DNA of 64,000 bases from Rhizobium brockwellii (GCF_000769405.2 NZ_CP053439.1:4262501-4326500); one strand, 5' to 3'. Shown: positions 54,001 through 61,442, counted from the first letter of the stretch. The notes: generated from the letters alone by a model not told the origin. A program made the numbers and translations.

Positions 54001-54336
54001 GCGCTCGAGATCGCCGGCGAGCTGCACCTCGTCGATCGCGACGAAGGCGGCCTTGGTCTCGCGCGGCATCGCTTCGACGGTGCAGACGGAAAAACGCGCA
54101 TTGGGCGGCGAAATCTTTTCTTCGCCGGTGACCAGCGCCACATTCTGCGCGCCGACCTTCTCGACCACCCGCGTATAGACCTCGCGCGCCAGCAGCCGGA
54201 GCGGCAGGCCGATCACGCCCGTCCCGTGCGCGACCATGCGCTCGATGGCATAATGGGTCTTGCCGGTATTGGTCGGCCCGAGCACCGCGGTCACGCCGCG
54301 CCCACTCAGAATCATCGGCTGCGAAGTCAGAGTCAT
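51073..54336 (-). CDS. SUV3-like DExH RNA helicase with Ala/Glu- and Arg/Gly-rich tail
   Basis: 1087-aa SF2 helicase related to the mitochondrial degradosome helicase SUV3. Motif I is GPTNTGKTH (residues 20-28), motif II DEVQ, motif VI QVAGRAGRH; residues about 1-360 form the two RecA-like domains, followed by the SUV3-type C-terminal helical region to about 830. Then comes an Ala/Pro/Glu-rich linker (about 840-960) and a tail rich in Arg, Gly, Asp and Asn with repeated RGDR-type units, ending in LRFEAKPPRKEKPIDPDSPFAKLAALKEQMKK. The low-complexity tail probably binds RNA or partners and is not part of the catalytic core. I use the ATG at 54336; the frame extends to 54441 with no supporting sequence. 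It is co-transcribed with the S4 gene. Confidence 0.9.
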   Translation of the reverse strand: MTLTSQPMILSGRGVTAVLGPTNTGKTHYAIERMVAHGTGVIGLPLRLLAREVYTRVVEKVGAQNVALVTGEEKISPPNARFSVCTVEAMPRETKAAFVAIDEVQLAGDLERGHIFTDRILHLRGREETLLLGAATMRPILQQLLPGITIVERPRLSYLFYAGQKKITRLPQRSAIVAFSADEVYAIAELIRRQRGGAAVVLGALSPRTRNAQVALYQAGDVEYLVATDAIGMGLNLDVDHVAFAQDRKFDGYQFRNLNPGELGQVAGRAGRHVRDGTFGVTGQVSPFDDELVQRIEGHEFDNVKVLQWRTTEMDFSSIASLRASLEVGPRVPGLTRALPAVDQQALEQLSRYPEVIDLADRPARVEKLWEACALPDYRRITPAQHADLIATLFSDLVRYGTVNEQFLAEQVHRSDRTDGEIDTLSARIAQIRTWTYVSNRPGWLADPTHWQEKTREIEDRLSDALHERLTKRFVDRRTSVLMKRLRENAMLEAEISVNGDVFVEGHHVGQLSGFRFTPVAGTDGPDAKAVQAASQKALGLEFEARAARMHAAGNSDLVIGSDGLIRWLGDPVARLSGSDHIMRPRVILLADEQLTGNARDHVAARIERFVNHHISTVLKPLDDLSRAEDLQGLAKGLAFQLVENLGVLFRRDVTEEVKSLDQEARASMRRYGVRFGAYHIFVPALLKPAPAELITLLWALKNDGLDKAGYGDLIPVLAAGRTSVVTDPSFERMFYKLAGFRFLGKRAVRIDILERLADIIRPLLQWKPGQNNRPEGAYDGRRFTTTTAMLSILGATLEDMEEILKGLGYRADAVKAEEASLHLAAQDVASVPAAGAQTPAEETAEKADHDDADGAAEEAAAEPSAAEAASAVADAPVTEAVESPAPAEAIETPAPAEASAAEETSAPAEAVSASEEAGSVPGEAGEPAEPKPVLLWRLGGRNDNQRQARGGHGERRGGQGEPRGQNQERGDRNRRPGGGEGGEGNRGGEGRDNNRQNRGKEGGGRDGGRPQQARGDRNNQPRGDQPRGDRQDRGDRKDRGDRNDRNNNRGGSQPLRFEAKPPRKEKPIDPDSPFAKLAALKEQMKK

Positions 54337-55199
54337 GAGTCCATGCAAATGAGGCGGGTGCCCCAGGAAAATCTCGGCTCCTCGATGGAAGCCAGAGAAC
54401 ACATGGACAGCTGCCGCCGCAAACGCAAGGGCAGATTTCAAAATGCCTCGGGGATTACGACCTTTGCGAGTCCCGAGGAACGCCCGAATTTCCGATTCGG
54501 AACAGCGTGAGAACGAATCAGCGACGAATCGGTGACTCCAGCTGATTCAGCTTTTGTTCACGGCTAAGTATTGATTTTGAATCACTTTTTCCCACTAGAT
54601 GCTGAATCATGAAACTCTCTCTTGTTCGCATTTTCGCCATCGCGAGTGACCGATTCCCGCCCGATCTTGAACAGGCGAAAATCCGCCCGAAATTAACCTC
54701 TCGATCAAAGCCGGAACGAATCGGAGACGAATCGCTGGCTCCGCCGTTTTCGCCTTTCGTTCGCGGCCACATCTGGTAGCGGCTTCGGGTCCGGGCGCTA
54801 GATGCGGATCGGCGGCAGGGGCCTTCATTCCACCTCGCCGCACCGGCATTAATCTTTCGGGAGCCGGATTCAGATCGCGTTAAACAGCGGCAGCCGATAC
54901 GGGTGCCGAGCGCAGGCGCCGATCAAAGAGGGAACGAATCGCTGACGAATCGGTGACATCACGATTTTCCCGCTTTGTTCACCGCAACATATTGTATTTA
55001 AACGAGTTTTTAACCATACGGTGATTTCCCGGAATGGTCGAATTCGACCGATGCTGCCGACCGTTTGCGAAATCGGCCATGCTCCTCAGAAAACTGCAAA
55101 CAAGGTTTCGTCACATTTCGAGAGCTTAGCCGGGAACAAAAATCGCCAATAAGTGTTTCTGGTCCATTCGAATTGCAGATGAAATGAAGGGAACGCACC
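54337..55199. other. Gene-free spacer with a dense cluster of GANTC sites
   Basis: 863 bases between divergent genes. Between 54468 and 54951 I count 14 GANTC (CcrM) sites, while about two would be expected by chance in 484 bases; starts are 54468, 54494, 54515, 54526, 54534, 54544, 54579, 54604, 54652, 54718, 54729, 54867, 54936 and 54947. Part lies in the 49-base repeats described separately. A TTAA-N8-TTAA (54998-55013) is one base off the CtrA consensus. No DnaA box or ORF with a ribosome binding site was found. Confidence 0.7.
54511..54980. repeat. Three evenly spaced 49-base repeats (GAACGAATC ... GTTC)
   Basis: Units start at 54511, 54714 and 54932 (spacing 203 and 218 bases). Each opens with GAACGAATC, carries a second GAATC 11 bases on, and has GTTC exactly 45 bases after the start (54556, 54759, 54977). 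The GAAC and GTTC ends are inverted to each other. Copies 1 and 3 share GACGAATCGGTGAC; copies 2 and 3 share GATCAAAG just before. Function unknown. Confidence 0.75.
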
Positions 55200-55355
55200 A
55201 TGCTCGGCACGATACTTCTTATTATCCTTATTCTGCTTCTGATCGGAGCCCTGCCGAATTGGGGTTACAGCCGTGGCTGGGGCTATGGACCTTCTGGCGG
55301 TTTGGGGCTAGTTCTCGTCATTATCATTATCCTTGTACTCATGGGCCGCGTCTAA
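55200..55355 (+). CDS. DUF3309 family small membrane protein
   Basis: 51-aa protein: MLGTILLIILILLLIGALPN, then a WGYSRGWGYGPSGG loop and a second hydrophobic segment ending LVLMGRV. This two-helix hairpin with the Trp/Gly/Tyr loop is the DUF3309 family, found in proteobacteria with unknown function. AAGGGAA lies upstream of the ATG. It is the first of two small envelope genes on this strand; the lipoprotein gene follows after 27 bases. Such proteins are often stress-induced, but nothing here proves that. Confidence 0.85.
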   Translation: MLGTILLIILILLLIGALPNWGYSRGWGYGPSGGLGLVLVIIIILVLMGRV

Positions 55356-55382
55356 AGGCCAACTAACCTGGGGAGTTACGAC

Positions 55383-55640
55383 ATGATGAAGAAGATTGTT
55401 CTTATTGGTGCGCTCGTCGGCGCACTCGCATCCTGCACGGCGACCGAGCAAGGTACGGCGATCGGCGCCGGCACCGGCGCTGTTATCGGCGGTGTCGTCA
55501 CCAACAGCTGGGGTGGTGCCGCCGTCGGCGCCGTTGCCGGTGGCCTGACCGGCGCCCTCATCGGCCAGTCGGTCGAGCGCCGAGGCTACTGCGTCTATCG
55601 CGACCGCTACGGCCGCCGCTACGAGGCTCGTTGCCGCTAA
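55383..55640 (+). CDS. Small glycine-zipper lipoprotein (17-kDa-antigen-like)
   Basis: 85-aa lipoprotein. The signal ends in the lipobox LASC with Cys18. A glycine-zipper helix hairpin (GTAIGAGTGAVIGGVVTN, WGGAAVGAVAGGLTGALIG) follows, and the C-terminus is CVYRDRYGRRYEARC with two Cys that could form a disulphide. It belongs to the Rickettsia 17-kDa/YmgG glycine-zipper group, outer-membrane associated. GGGGAGTTACGAC lies just before the ATG at 55383; 55386 is an alternative start. A strong terminator follows. Role in the envelope is inferred. Confidence 0.85.
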   Translation: MMKKIVLIGALVGALASCTATEQGTAIGAGTGAVIGGVVTNSWGGAAVGAVAGGLTGALIGQSVERRGYCVYRDRYGRRYEARCR

Positions 55641-55664
55641 TCGGCAAAAGCATATCGGACTCCC

Positions 55665-55690
55665 AACGGGCGCTTCGGCGCCCGTTTTCT
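55665..55690 (+). terminator. Terminator after the glycine-zipper lipoprotein
   Basis: AACGGGCGC (55665-55673), TTCG tetraloop, GCGCCCGTT (55678-55686), then TTCTTT. Perfect 9-bp stem. Confidence 0.85.
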
Positions 55691-55774
55691 TTGCCGGTCG
55701 CATCCGTCAACGAGACATTGACAATCGGTTGGAAAGTCAAATCTACCGCCGCCCAACGGGCATATTTCCTTCAC

Positions 55775-55882
55775 GAGCATGATGCCGAAAAGTGTGAGCG
55801 GTTTTCGGACGACATCATTCTCTCACTATAAATGTAGAACAGGATGATCTTAGGCCGACCCGGCCTAAGATCATCCTGTTCT
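55775..55882. repeat. Rhizobial palindromic repeat, family B copy 1, with 22-bp perfect hairpin
   Basis: GAGCATGATGCCGAAAAGTGTG and CGGTTTTCGGACGACATCAT form the first palindrome. The second is an exact 22-bp inverted repeat, 55836-55857 with 55861-55882 and a 3-base loop, arms reading AGAACAGGATGATCTTAGGC... The family core also occurs at 61375-61440. Confidence 0.75.
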
Positions 55883-55935
55883 GGAGAGCAACGGACAGGC
55901 AGAGCCGCCCGGCGCACCGGAAAGGAAACGCTTCC

Positions 55936-56094
55936 ATGATTCAGATTTTGGTGAATTCCTTCGTCGCCGTTCTCATCGCGTCGGCTTTCCTGACGACCGC
56001 GATATCAGCCCTCAGCACCGATGATCTTTCGCTGCGTAAAGTGCCGGCCAGAGTTCGGCCACAGCGACGTCCGAACACAGACCGTCGCTCTTGA
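55936..56094 (+). CDS. Candidate small exported or membrane protein, 52 aa
   Basis: ORF with MIQILVNSFVAVLIASAFL as a hydrophobic N-terminus that may be a signal peptide or membrane anchor, then an Arg/Pro-rich C-terminus (RKVPARVRPQRRPNTDRRS). GGAAAGGAAACG lies upstream of the ATG. It follows the family B repeat and precedes a strong hairpin. No family is recognised. Small ORFs of this kind can arise by chance, so confidence is moderate. Confidence 0.45.
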   Translation: MIQILVNSFVAVLIASAFLTTAISALSTDDLSLRKVPARVRPQRRPNTDRRS

Positions 56095-56164
56095 TCTTCC
56101 CGAAACAGCGCCACTCGGCCACAAGATCGCGCCAGCATCACACAGAGAGACACGCCATAGACAA

Positions 56165-56195
56165 CGATGGCGCGATCCTGCCGGACGCGCCATCG
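56165..56195. terminator. Hairpin between the small ORF and phbB
   Basis: CGATGGCGCG (56165-56174) pairs perfectly with CGCGCCATCG (56186-56195). It separates convergent units (small ORF on plus, phbB on minus) and probably terminates transcription, though the T-run is short. Confidence 0.55.
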
Positions 56196-56237
56196 CTTTG
56201 AATCTAATCCCTACTGTCGACGTGAAGACAGAAATGC

Positions 56238-56963
56238 CTAGGCGAAATACTGCCCACCATTGGCCGTCAGCGTCGAACCGGTGATGAAGCCGGCATCGTC
56301 GGAGACGAGGAAGGTGACGCAGCGCGCGATCTCTTCCGGTTCGCCGAGACGACCGACGGGGATCTGCGGAATGATGCGTTCATTCAGCACCTTCTCCGGC
56401 ACGGCAAGCACCATTTCCGTTCCGATATAACCGGGGCAAATGGCGTTGACGGTGATGTTCTTGTTCGCACCTTCCTGGGCCAGCGCCTTGGTGAAGCCGA
56501 GATCGCCCGCCTTGGCGGCCGAATAATTCACCTGGCCCATCTGGCCCTTCTGCCCGTTGATCGACGAAATATTGACGATACGGCCGAAGTTGCGGTCGCG
56601 CATACCGGTCCAGACCTGATGTGTCATGTTGAACAGGCCGGTGAGGTTGGTATTGATCACCTCGTGCCACTGCTGCTGTGTCATCTTGTGGAACATCGCG
56701 TCGCGCGTGATGCCGGCATTGTTGACGAGGATTTCGACCGGGCCGATCTCGCTTTCGATCCTGGCAATTCCCTCGCCGCAGGCGAGGTAATCCGAAACAT
56801 CCCATTTGAACACTGGAACGCCGGTGACATCATGGAAGGCTTTGGCCTTCTCGTCGTTGCCCGCATAGCTGGCCGCGACCCTGTATCCGGCGTTTTTCAG
56901 TGCCATGGATATTGCCGCGCCGATCCCGCGTGTACCCCCGGTGACCACAGCCACTCTGCTCAT
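56238..56963 (-). CDS. phbB: Acetoacetyl-CoA reductase (PHB synthesis)
   Basis: 241-aa NADPH-dependent short-chain dehydrogenase making (R)-3-hydroxybutyryl-CoA for poly-3-hydroxybutyrate. The cofactor motif is TGGTRGIGAAISMAL near residue 8, NNAG follows near residue 87, and the catalytic Ser-Tyr-Lys appears as SSINGQKGQMGQVNYSAAKAG. The reductase-specific C-terminal lid and PVGRLGEPEEIARCVTFLVSDDAGFITGSTLTANGGQY close it. It follows phbA by 71 bases on the same strand. PHB granules are used by rhizobia during stress and symbiosis. Confidence 0.95.
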   Translation of the reverse strand: MSRVAVVTGGTRGIGAAISMALKNAGYRVAASYAGNDEKAKAFHDVTGVPVFKWDVSDYLACGEGIARIESEIGPVEILVNNAGITRDAMFHKMTQQQWHEVINTNLTGLFNMTHQVWTGMRDRNFGRIVNISSINGQKGQMGQVNYSAAKAGDLGFTKALAQEGANKNITVNAICPGYIGTEMVLAVPEKVLNERIIPQIPVGRLGEPEEIARCVTFLVSDDAGFITGSTLTANGGQYFA

Positions 56964-57034
56964 GCTCCGCTCCCCTTTTGTTTTTCGCCCCGCCTCATGA
57001 CGGGATTTTCAATCGTTTATGGATCGTATGCTAT

Positions 57035-58216
57035 TTAAAGCGCTTCAAAGCACATGGCCACACCCATGCCACCCCCGATGCAAAGCGTGGCGAGACCCTT
57101 CTTTGCGCCGCGGCGCTTCATTTCGAACAGCAGCGTGTTGAGAACGCGCGCACCGGAGGCGCCGATCGGATGGCCGATCGCGATCGCTCCACCATTGACG
57201 TTGACGATCGACGGATCCCACCCGAGATCCTTGGTGACGGCACAGGCTTGCGCCGCGAAGGCCTCATTGGCTTCGACGAGATCGAGATCGTTGACCGACC
57301 AGCCGGCCTTCTCGAGCGCCTTGCGCGAAGCCGGGATCGGTCCGGTGCCCATGATCTGCGGATCGACACCCGCCGTTGCCCAGGAAACGATGCGGGCGAG
57401 CGGCTGGATGCCGCGCCGGACCGCCTCCGCTTCGCTCATCAGCACCGCCACGGCGGCACCGTCGTTGAGGCCGGATGCGTTCGCGGCCGTGACCGTGCCG
57501 TCCTTGTCGAAGGCCGGGCGCAATTTCCCCATCGCCTCTATCGTCGCGCCGTGACGGATATATTCGTCGGCATCGACCGTAACGTCGCCCTTACGTGTCT
57601 TGATGACGTAGGGGATGATCTCATCGACAAAGCGACCGGCCTTCTGCGCTGCCTCCGCCTTGTTCTGCGAACTAACGGCGAACTGATCCTGGTCGTCGCG
57701 CGAAAGCTGCCACTGGCGCGCAACATTCTCGGCGGTGATGCCCATGTGGTAGCCGTGGAAAGCGTCGGTCAAGCCGTCCTTGATCATCGTGTCGATCATC
57801 TTCATGTCGCCCATCTTGACGCCGCCGCGCAGATGCGCGGCATGCGGAGCCATCGACATGGATTCCTGGCCGCCGGCAACGATGATCTTGGCATCGCCGG
57901 TGGCGATCTGCTGCATGCCGAGCGCGACCGCGCGCAAGCCCGAGCCGCAGAGCTGGTTGACGCCCCAGGCTGTCGCTTCCTGCGGAATGCCGGCCTTCAT
58001 CGCCGCCTGGCGGGCCGGGTTCTGGCCCTCGCCGGCGGCAAGCACCTGGCCGAGGATCACCTCATCCACTTCGCCGGCATCGACGCCGGCGCGCTCGAGC
58101 GCGCCCTTGATGACGGCCGCCCCGAGCTCATGCGCGAGGACCGTCGCGAAAGCACCGTTGAAGGCGCCGACTGCTGTTCGCCCTGCACTGGCGATGACGA
58201 TGGATGGATTGCTCAT
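57035..58216 (-). CDS. phbA: Acetyl-CoA acetyltransferase (beta-ketothiolase)
   Basis: 393-aa thiolase condensing two acetyl-CoA to acetoacetyl-CoA. The acyl-accepting Cys is C90 in [20 protein letters not shown] has the His and [10 protein letters not shown] the second catalytic Cys (C379). The length fits PhbA/PhaA. GGAG stands 7 bases before the ATG at 58216, whereas the frame runs on to 58276. It is divergent from phaR, whose product should repress PHB-granule genes. phbB follows in the same direction. Confidence 0.95.
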   Translation of the reverse strand: MSNPSIVIASAGRTAVGAFNGAFATVLAHELGAAVIKGALERAGVDAGEVDEVILGQVLAAGEGQNPARQAAMKAGIPQEATAWGVNQLCGSGLRAVALGMQQIATGDAKIIVAGGQESMSMAPHAAHLRGGVKMGDMKMIDTMIKDGLTDAFHGYHMGITAENVARQWQLSRDDQDQFAVSSQNKAEAAQKAGRFVDEIIPYVIKTRKGDVTVDADEYIRHGATIEAMGKLRPAFDKDGTVTAANASGLNDGAAVAVLMSEAEAVRRGIQPLARIVSWATAGVDPQIMGTGPIPASRKALEKAGWSVNDLDLVEANEAFAAQACAVTKDLGWDPSIVNVNGGAIAIGHPIGASGARVLNTLLFEMKRRGAKKGLATLCIGGGMGVAMCFEAL

Positions 58217-58453
58217 GGGGACGCTCCTCGTTTTCGTCTCACTTACATAAGTGGAAACTGGCAAAGCTTGGAGCACAAGTCAAACGCGAAGACCGGCCGC
58301 CGTCATTTTAGGTAAAGCCCGTCGAAGCCCGATTCATCTGCTCTGTTAAAGGTTTGCCGCATCGCACAAAGAGATTGTCACCGGCCTTCTTTTGCGTTTA
58401 CAGTCTCAAGTGGAGGAATATCCATAAATCAGACGGGGGTTCAGGAGACTGAT

Positions 58454-59026
58454 ATGGCGAAGCATGAGGGTCAGATCGTTATCAAGAAATACGCCAATCG
58501 CCGCCTATACAACACAGGCACCAGCACCTACGTGACGCTGGAAGACCTGGCGGAGATGGTGAAGAAGGGCGAAGAATTCAACGTACAAGATGCAAAAAGC
58601 GGAGATGACATCACCCATTCGGTGCTGACCCAGATCATCTTCGAACAGGAATCGAAGACCGGCAACACATTGCTTCCGATCTCCTTCCTGCGCCAGCTCA
58701 TTACCTATTACGGCGATCAGATGCAGATGGTCGTGCCGAGCTTTCTCGAACATTCGATGCGCTCCTTCACCGAACAGCAGGTCCAGATGCGCGAGCAAGT
58801 AAACCGCGCCTTCGGCGAGACGCCGCTCGGCAAGAACCTGCAGTTGCCGATGCAGATGGTCGAAGACCATGTTCGCCGCAACACTGAACTGTTTCAGCAG
58901 GCGATGCAGATGTTCTCGCCCTTCATGACGCCACCTGCCAAGGAAAGCCGCAAGGCCGAGGCCAAGGATATCGACGAGCTGAAGGAACAGCTCCGCGCCC
59001 TTCAGAACAAACTCGACAACCTATAG
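58454..59026 (+). CDS. phaR: PHB synthesis repressor PhaR (AniA)
   Basis: 190-aa regulator of poly-hydroxybutyrate metabolism that binds DNA and PHB granules. The N-terminal PHB/PHA accumulation DNA-binding domain reads VIKKYANRRLYNTGTSTYVTLEDLAEMVKKGEEFNVQDAKSGDDITHSVLTQIIFEQE, the strict family signature. The rest is helical with amphipathic segments and ends in a coiled-coil-like KDIDELKEQLRALQNKLDNL. In S. meliloti AniA affects carbon flow to exopolysaccharide. It is divergent from phbA and its stop overlaps, in the opposite direction, that of the next gene. Confidence 0.95.
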   Translation: MAKHEGQIVIKKYANRRLYNTGTSTYVTLEDLAEMVKKGEEFNVQDAKSGDDITHSVLTQIIFEQESKTGNTLLPISFLRQLITYYGDQMQMVVPSFLEHSMRSFTEQQVQMREQVNRAFGETPLGKNLQLPMQMVEDHVRRNTELFQQAMQMFSPFMTPPAKESRKAEAKDIDELKEQLRALQNKLDNL

Positions 59027-59428
59027 TCCGATCGAGACATCCCGCCCAGCGCTTCGGATCGACACGGCAAAACCGCCGATGACATCAATCAGAGCGATCG
59101 TCATCAAAATGAAGAAGACCTGCGTCGCAGCATCCCGGACGAGCAGAAACTCGACCAGGAAGGCGATGAACACCAGCATCGACAGCATGTGGTTGACGAG
59201 ATTGCCGGGGCCGGTTCTGGTCGCTTTGAGGATTTCGAAGAACAGCACGACAAGTGCGATGACGATGAAAAGATCGCCGAGCGCCATGCTCCAGATTGCG
59301 CCCGAGATCATCGACAGCACGATGATATCATGTTGCAGTGCTGGAATGCCGCCATCGCCCATCAGGCCCAGCATCGCCAGATTGTAGAGAATAAACGGAA
59401 TAATCATCAGGGGCATGGCATTTATCAT
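59021..59428 (-). CDS. Hypothetical four-helix inner-membrane protein
   Basis: 135-aa protein with four predicted membrane segments (PLMIIPFILYNLAMLGLM, ISGAIWSMALGDLFIVIALVVLFFE, MLSMLVFIAFLVEFLL, FFILMTIALIDVIGGFAV) and short loops. GGAG precedes the ATG at 59428. It sits convergent with phaR, sharing CTATAG at both stops. I recognise no named function; similar small membrane proteins are found next to phaR and rpmF in Rhizobiales. Confidence 0.75.
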   Translation of the reverse strand: MINAMPLMIIPFILYNLAMLGLMGDGGIPALQHDIIVLSMISGAIWSMALGDLFIVIALVVLFFEILKATRTGPGNLVNHMLSMLVFIAFLVEFLLVRDAATQVFFILMTIALIDVIGGFAVSIRSAGRDVSIGL

Positions 59429-59516
59429 CGGCAAATCTCCTCGGCGCCGAAAGAATACTGCCGTAAGTCGCCGCCCCACTGCAAGTCATTGCAAATATTA
59501 TATTGCCGAAATGCAA

Positions 59517-59539
59517 AAGGCCGGCGTGACGCCGGCCTT
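59517..59539 (-). terminator. Terminator of rpmF
   Basis: AAGGCCGGC (59517-59525), loop GTGAC, GCCGGCCTT (59531-59539). On the minus strand TTTTGC follows. It lies 33 bases past the rpmF stop. Confidence 0.8.
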
Positions 59540-59571
59540 GAAACTTCGATCGGACAAGCCGGATCGGGAAA

Positions 59572-59757
59572 TTATGCGCTTTCCTTCGGCGTCAGAACCT
59601 GGCGTCCGCGATACATACCGGTCTTCAGATCGATATGATGCGGGCGGCGCAGTTCGCCGGAATTCTTATCTTCGACGTAGGTCGGAGCCTTCAGGGCGTC
59701 TGCCGAACGGCGCATACCGCGCTTGGACGGGCTTGTTTTTCTCTTCGGTACAGCCAT
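59572..59757 (-). CDS. rpmF: 50S ribosomal protein L32
   Basis: 61-aa ribosomal protein L32: [22 protein letters not shown] at the N-terminus is the family signature, and [19 protein letters not shown] follows. The Cys zinc motif of other L32 proteins is absent, as in the alphaproteobacterial (C-minus) form. The ATG at 59757 has GGAG 8 bases upstream; the longer frame to 59781 is not real. Terminated by a clear hairpin. Confidence 0.97.
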
Positions 59758-59912
59758 TTCACTTACTCCACTTGCGGGCAAAACATTCCCACGGCCACAC
59801 CGGCGGCCGAAACGGACATGTCGCGATTTCGGAATTTGGCGCGCTTATACATGCAAGGGGTGACCTTGACCAGTCCCCATGCGTATTTTTTGCAAAGCCG
59901 ATGATTCCAGGC

Positions 59913-60560
59913 TCAGACTTCGTCTTCCGGCACGATCCAAGGCTCGGCGCGGGCCGCCTCTTCCCATTTCCGCCAGGCCGGATGCGCCTTCATGGTCTCC
60001 ATATAGGCCAGCGTATCGTTTTGGCTGACGAGATCATAGATTTCGAACCGGTTGACGACAGGCGCAAACATCGCATCCGCCCCGCTGAACGCGCCAAACA
60101 GAAACGGTCCGCCGGATTGCTGCAGGAGGTCGCGCCAGATCGTCTCGATGCGGCTGATATCGGCGTCGACACCATCCGGCAACGCGATCTTGCCCTTCGG
60201 CCGGCGGATATTCATCGGGCAGGCACTGCGTAGCGCCCGGAAGCCTGAGAGCATTTCCATCGAAACCGAACGGGCGAGCGCCCGCTCGGCGCGATCCCTC
60301 GGTAGAAGGCCGGCGTCCGGATAAAGCTCGGCGACATATTCGATGATCGCAAGCGATTCCCAGATCTTCAATGCACCGTGCTTGAGAAGTGGTACTCGCC
60401 CGGTCGGTGAGACCGCCTTGATATCGGGATTGCCACCAGGATAGTCGAAGGGGATCAGGACTTCCTCGAAATCGACGCCGGCGCCCGTCAGCGCCATCCA
60501 CGGCCGGAACGACCAGGAGGAATAATTCTTGTTGGCGATGTAGAGCGTCGGTCTATCCAT
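59913..60560 (-). CDS. Glutathione S-transferase family protein
   Basis: 215-aa GST. The thioredoxin-like N-terminal domain has TLYIANKNYSSWSFRPWMAL, with SSWSFR carrying the catalytic Ser, and the cis-Pro motif GRVPLLKHGALKIWESLAIIEYVAELYP. The helical domain runs from about residue 85. The sequence is close to the group of bacterial GSTs annotated as YfcF-like or as maleylacetoacetate-isomerase-like. GGAG stands 6 bases before the ATG at 60560. It follows the DUF1868 gene by 13 bases and is likely co-transcribed. Substrate unknown. Confidence 0.9.
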   Translation of the reverse strand: MDRPTLYIANKNYSSWSFRPWMALTGAGVDFEEVLIPFDYPGGNPDIKAVSPTGRVPLLKHGALKIWESLAIIEYVAELYPDAGLLPRDRAERALARSVSMEMLSGFRALRSACPMNIRRPKGKIALPDGVDADISRIETIWRDLLQQSGGPFLFGAFSGADAMFAPVVNRFEIYDLVSQNDTLAYMETMKAHPAWRKWEEAARAEPWIVPEDEV

Positions 60561-60573
60561 GGGCTTCTCCCGT

Positions 60574-61296
60574 TCAGGCTTCAAAATCGAAGATCAACAA
60601 TTCGTGGAAATGGTTCATGTCCTCGAACACGCAGAATGCCGGCGGGGTCAGCTCGAAAACAGGGGCCTTGCGGCGGACATCGTCGGCGACGTTGTCGAGC
60701 ATTGCCTGCCAGCGCGGCAAGGCTTCGTCTTCCAACCGTTCGATCGCATAGGCGAAGGTCATGTGGAACTTATAGTCCTCATGGTTCGGCTGGCGATAGC
60801 CCAGAAGCTCGGCCAGCGCATTGCGCCAGGCGCGCATGACCTTGCGGTCTCTCTCCGTCGCCCCGTCGACGAGCAGGCCCGACGGGCGAGCTTCGACGAT
60901 GGCGACCTTGAAGGGATCGGCCATCGAGAAACCTTCGAGCAGGGCCGCCATCAGCGCTATCATGTCGTCGATCGGCGTATCGAGAGGTAGATCGCCCGGC
61001 CAGCAATCCTGGCGGCGCCTGGTCTCGATGACACCTTCGAAAAGTGTCATGTGAATGCTTGATATCGGCGTGAAGAGGAACTGCGGGGCTTCGGGCATCG
61101 CCAGATATTTCTCACGCGCCTCGATCAGCACCGCCTGCGTTTGCGAACCCTTCTCGATATGGCAAACGATGGTGTTGCCGGCTTCCGGCAGAAAGCCGCC
61201 GACCTTGCGATAACGGCTGCCGAGATGGGCGGGCGGGGTTGGATTGTGCCTCTTCGAATAAAAGAGAAGCTCGGGCGAAAATGTCGTGATGGTCAT
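60574..61296 (-). CDS. DUF1868 protein, 2H-phosphoesterase-like
   Basis: 240-aa DUF1868 protein. Two H-x-T motifs, IHMTLFEG and FHMTFAYA, about 110 residues apart, mark it as a 2H phosphoesterase-like protein, an enzyme class that cleaves 2',3'-cyclic or other phosphodiesters. The N-terminal region GSRYRKVGGFLPEAGNTIVCHIEKGS is common in the family. The ATG at 61296 is chosen; the frame continues to 61446 into a repeat. It precedes the GST by 13 bases. The physiological substrate is not known. Confidence 0.82.
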   Translation of the reverse strand: MTITTFSPELLFYSKRHNPTPPAHLGSRYRKVGGFLPEAGNTIVCHIEKGSQTQAVLIEAREKYLAMPEAPQFLFTPISSIHMTLFEGVIETRRRQDCWPGDLPLDTPIDDMIALMAALLEGFSMADPFKVAIVEARPSGLLVDGATERDRKVMRAWRNALAELLGYRQPNHEDYKFHMTFAYAIERLEDEALPRWQAMLDNVADDVRRKAPVFELTPPAFCVFEDMNHFHELLIFDFEA

Positions 61297-61374
61297 GGGC
61301 GACTCGGGGGCTCTGGTTGGACTGCATTCGCCCATATGGCAGAACCAAGAATGCCAGATGACACTTGCCACGTC

Positions 61375-61440
61375 TCGAGCACGATACCGAAAAGTGTGAG
61401 CGGTTTTCGAACGAGATCCTGTTCTAACGATAAGTTCTGA
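61375..61440. repeat. Rhizobial palindromic repeat, family B copy 2
   Basis: CGAGCACGATACCGAAAAGTGTG and AGCGGTTTTCGAACGAGATC match the core of the element at 55775-55882, followed by a shared CCTGTTCT. It lies in the spacer between mtgA and the DUF1868 gene. Confidence 0.65.
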
Positions 61441-61442
61441 TC

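Noticed and set aside
54337..54441. N-terminal extension of the helicase to 54441
   Set aside because: The extra 35 residues lack helicase similarity; the core starts just after the ATG at 54336.
54511..54980. CRISPR array
   Set aside because: Only three repeats, spaced about 200 bases apart, with no cas genes; this is not CRISPR architecture.
54337..55199. Chromosomal origin of replication
   Set aside because: The GANTC cluster and AT-rich patches suggested oriC, but I found no DnaA boxes, the only CtrA-like site is off by one base (TTAA-N8-TTAA at 54998-55013), and the usual rhizobial origin neighbours (hemE region) are absent.
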